Source: GCA-003244245 sp049673305 (GTDB lineage Bacteria; Actinomycetota; Actinomycetes; Mycobacteriales; Pseudonocardiaceae). From it: DNA of 64,000 nt. Location: positions 1 through 64,000 of the forward strand of contig JBATXM010000197.1 in NCBI GenBank assembly GCA_049673305.1, written 5' to 3'. The position numbers were made by a program, and so were the translations under genes. Shown in pieces: positions 63,774-64,000 of this stretch (within the stretch, counting starts at the first letter, position 1; every line of letters starts with the position of its first letter). Under the pieces are notes generated by a model, which had not been told where the DNA came from, made no database searches, and was given only the letters and a program-made list of their open reading frames with translations.

Positions 63774-64000
63774 TCAACTCCGCTGCACAGGCAGTGATTC
63801 CGGGTCGACCCGATCGGGGTCGGTCCGCCCTGACTCGGCCCATTCTGGATCGGCGCTGTCGGCGGTCTCGGGGTCATGCTCGACGGCGCGGTCTTGTTCA
63901 GCTCGTTCCCGGGAACCCACGTTGCGCACCTGTCGGACGAACTTGTAGCCGACGTTGCGCACCGTGCCGATGAGCTGCTCGTGCTCCGGGCCGAACTTGG
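63774..64000 (-). CDS. Response regulator of OmpR/GlnR type (C-terminal part)
   Basis: The visible last about 75 residues start KFGPEHEQLIGTVRNVGYKF, which is the wing of an OmpR/PhoB-type DNA-binding domain, then an unusually long acidic tail (EHDPETADSADPEWAESGRT). The gene continues beyond the window. Its position upstream of mshD points to GlnR, the nitrogen regulator. It ends 8 nt before mshD begins, so the two are co-transcribed. Confidence 0.72.
   Translation of the reverse strand, partial: KFGPEHEQLIGTVRNVGYKFVRQVRNVGSRERAEQDRAVEHDPETADSADPEWAESGRTDPDRVDPESLPVQRS

Overview
The window is high-GC actinobacterial DNA, most likely Pseudonocardiales. The evidence is mycothiol synthase (mshD), a rex-hem operon, a type VII secretion (T7SS/ESX) cluster, DUF3073, a BldC-like regulator and large LuxR-type ATPase regulators. 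GTG starts and 4-nt stop/start overlaps are common. The order sterol-carrier/purF/purM/DUF3073, fba/dedA/DUF3151, serB1-like/acyltransferase/COX24-like/bldC-like/proC and mshD/glnR-like matches blocks I know from mycobacteria. No rRNA, tRNA, CRISPR array or intact insertion sequence was seen.

Layout. 1-3000 is accessory, decaying DNA: a DUF222-HNH protein lacking its N-terminus, a frameshifted membrane protein and a 22-bp tandem repeat. 3035-9848 holds a GMC oxidoreductase coupled to a patatin-SRPBCC fusion, then an ECF sigma factor and a convergent 948-residue LuxR ATPase. 9903-13096 is mixed: a small Cys-rich protein, a frameshifted TPR regulator relic, a type I restriction (HsdR) relic, a coiled-coil protein, a DUF6131 protein and a Rieske protein. 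13433-18674 is a partial T7SS: eccD, mycP, a 67-residue eccB stub on the opposite strand, eccE and an accessory gene; eccC and esx genes are not here. 18718-21458 is a methyltransferase/FAD-oxidase pair resembling the 10-methyl (tuberculostearic) fatty acid genes. Then come ybaB, recR and leuA.

25466-27825 is a tight operon of three unrecognised single-pass membrane proteins. Their exported parts are long arrays of heptads of the type [LV]xx[IT][DNS]x[ST] or IN-x-[ST]-A-x-x, and a very long hairpin closes the operon. This is the best candidate here for an undescribed system. 27965-34986 is purine synthesis (purS, purQ, purL, SCP-like gene, purF, purM) with a Uma2-type gene on the opposite strand between purQ and purL. 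35075-44288 contains DUF3073, a Nudix protein whose catalytic box carries a 9-bp in-frame insertion, an HTH regulator, septum-formation and DedA proteins, a SigE-family sigma factor, fba, DUF3151 and two surface-type proteins. 44354-50056 is the rex-hemA-hemC-cobA/hemD-hemB operon. Its HemC reads through in frame but appears to lack the cofactor Cys and other catalytic residues.

50320-63766 has fasciclin and sulfite-oxidase-like proteins, a glutaredoxin, a BldN-like sigma factor with a DUF5667 partner, a HAD phosphatase, an acyltransferase, a 33-residue COX24-like protein, a BldC-like regulator, proC, proline dehydrogenase, an HD hydrolase, an XRE regulator divergent from a run of small orphan genes, and mshD. 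A GlnR-like response regulator runs off the right end.

A common thread is soft decay. Several genes are truncated, frameshifted or altered at active-site motifs, and in-frame tandem repeats of 9, 15, 22 or 27 bp recur. Assignments rest on reading motifs from the translated sequence; no database search was possible.
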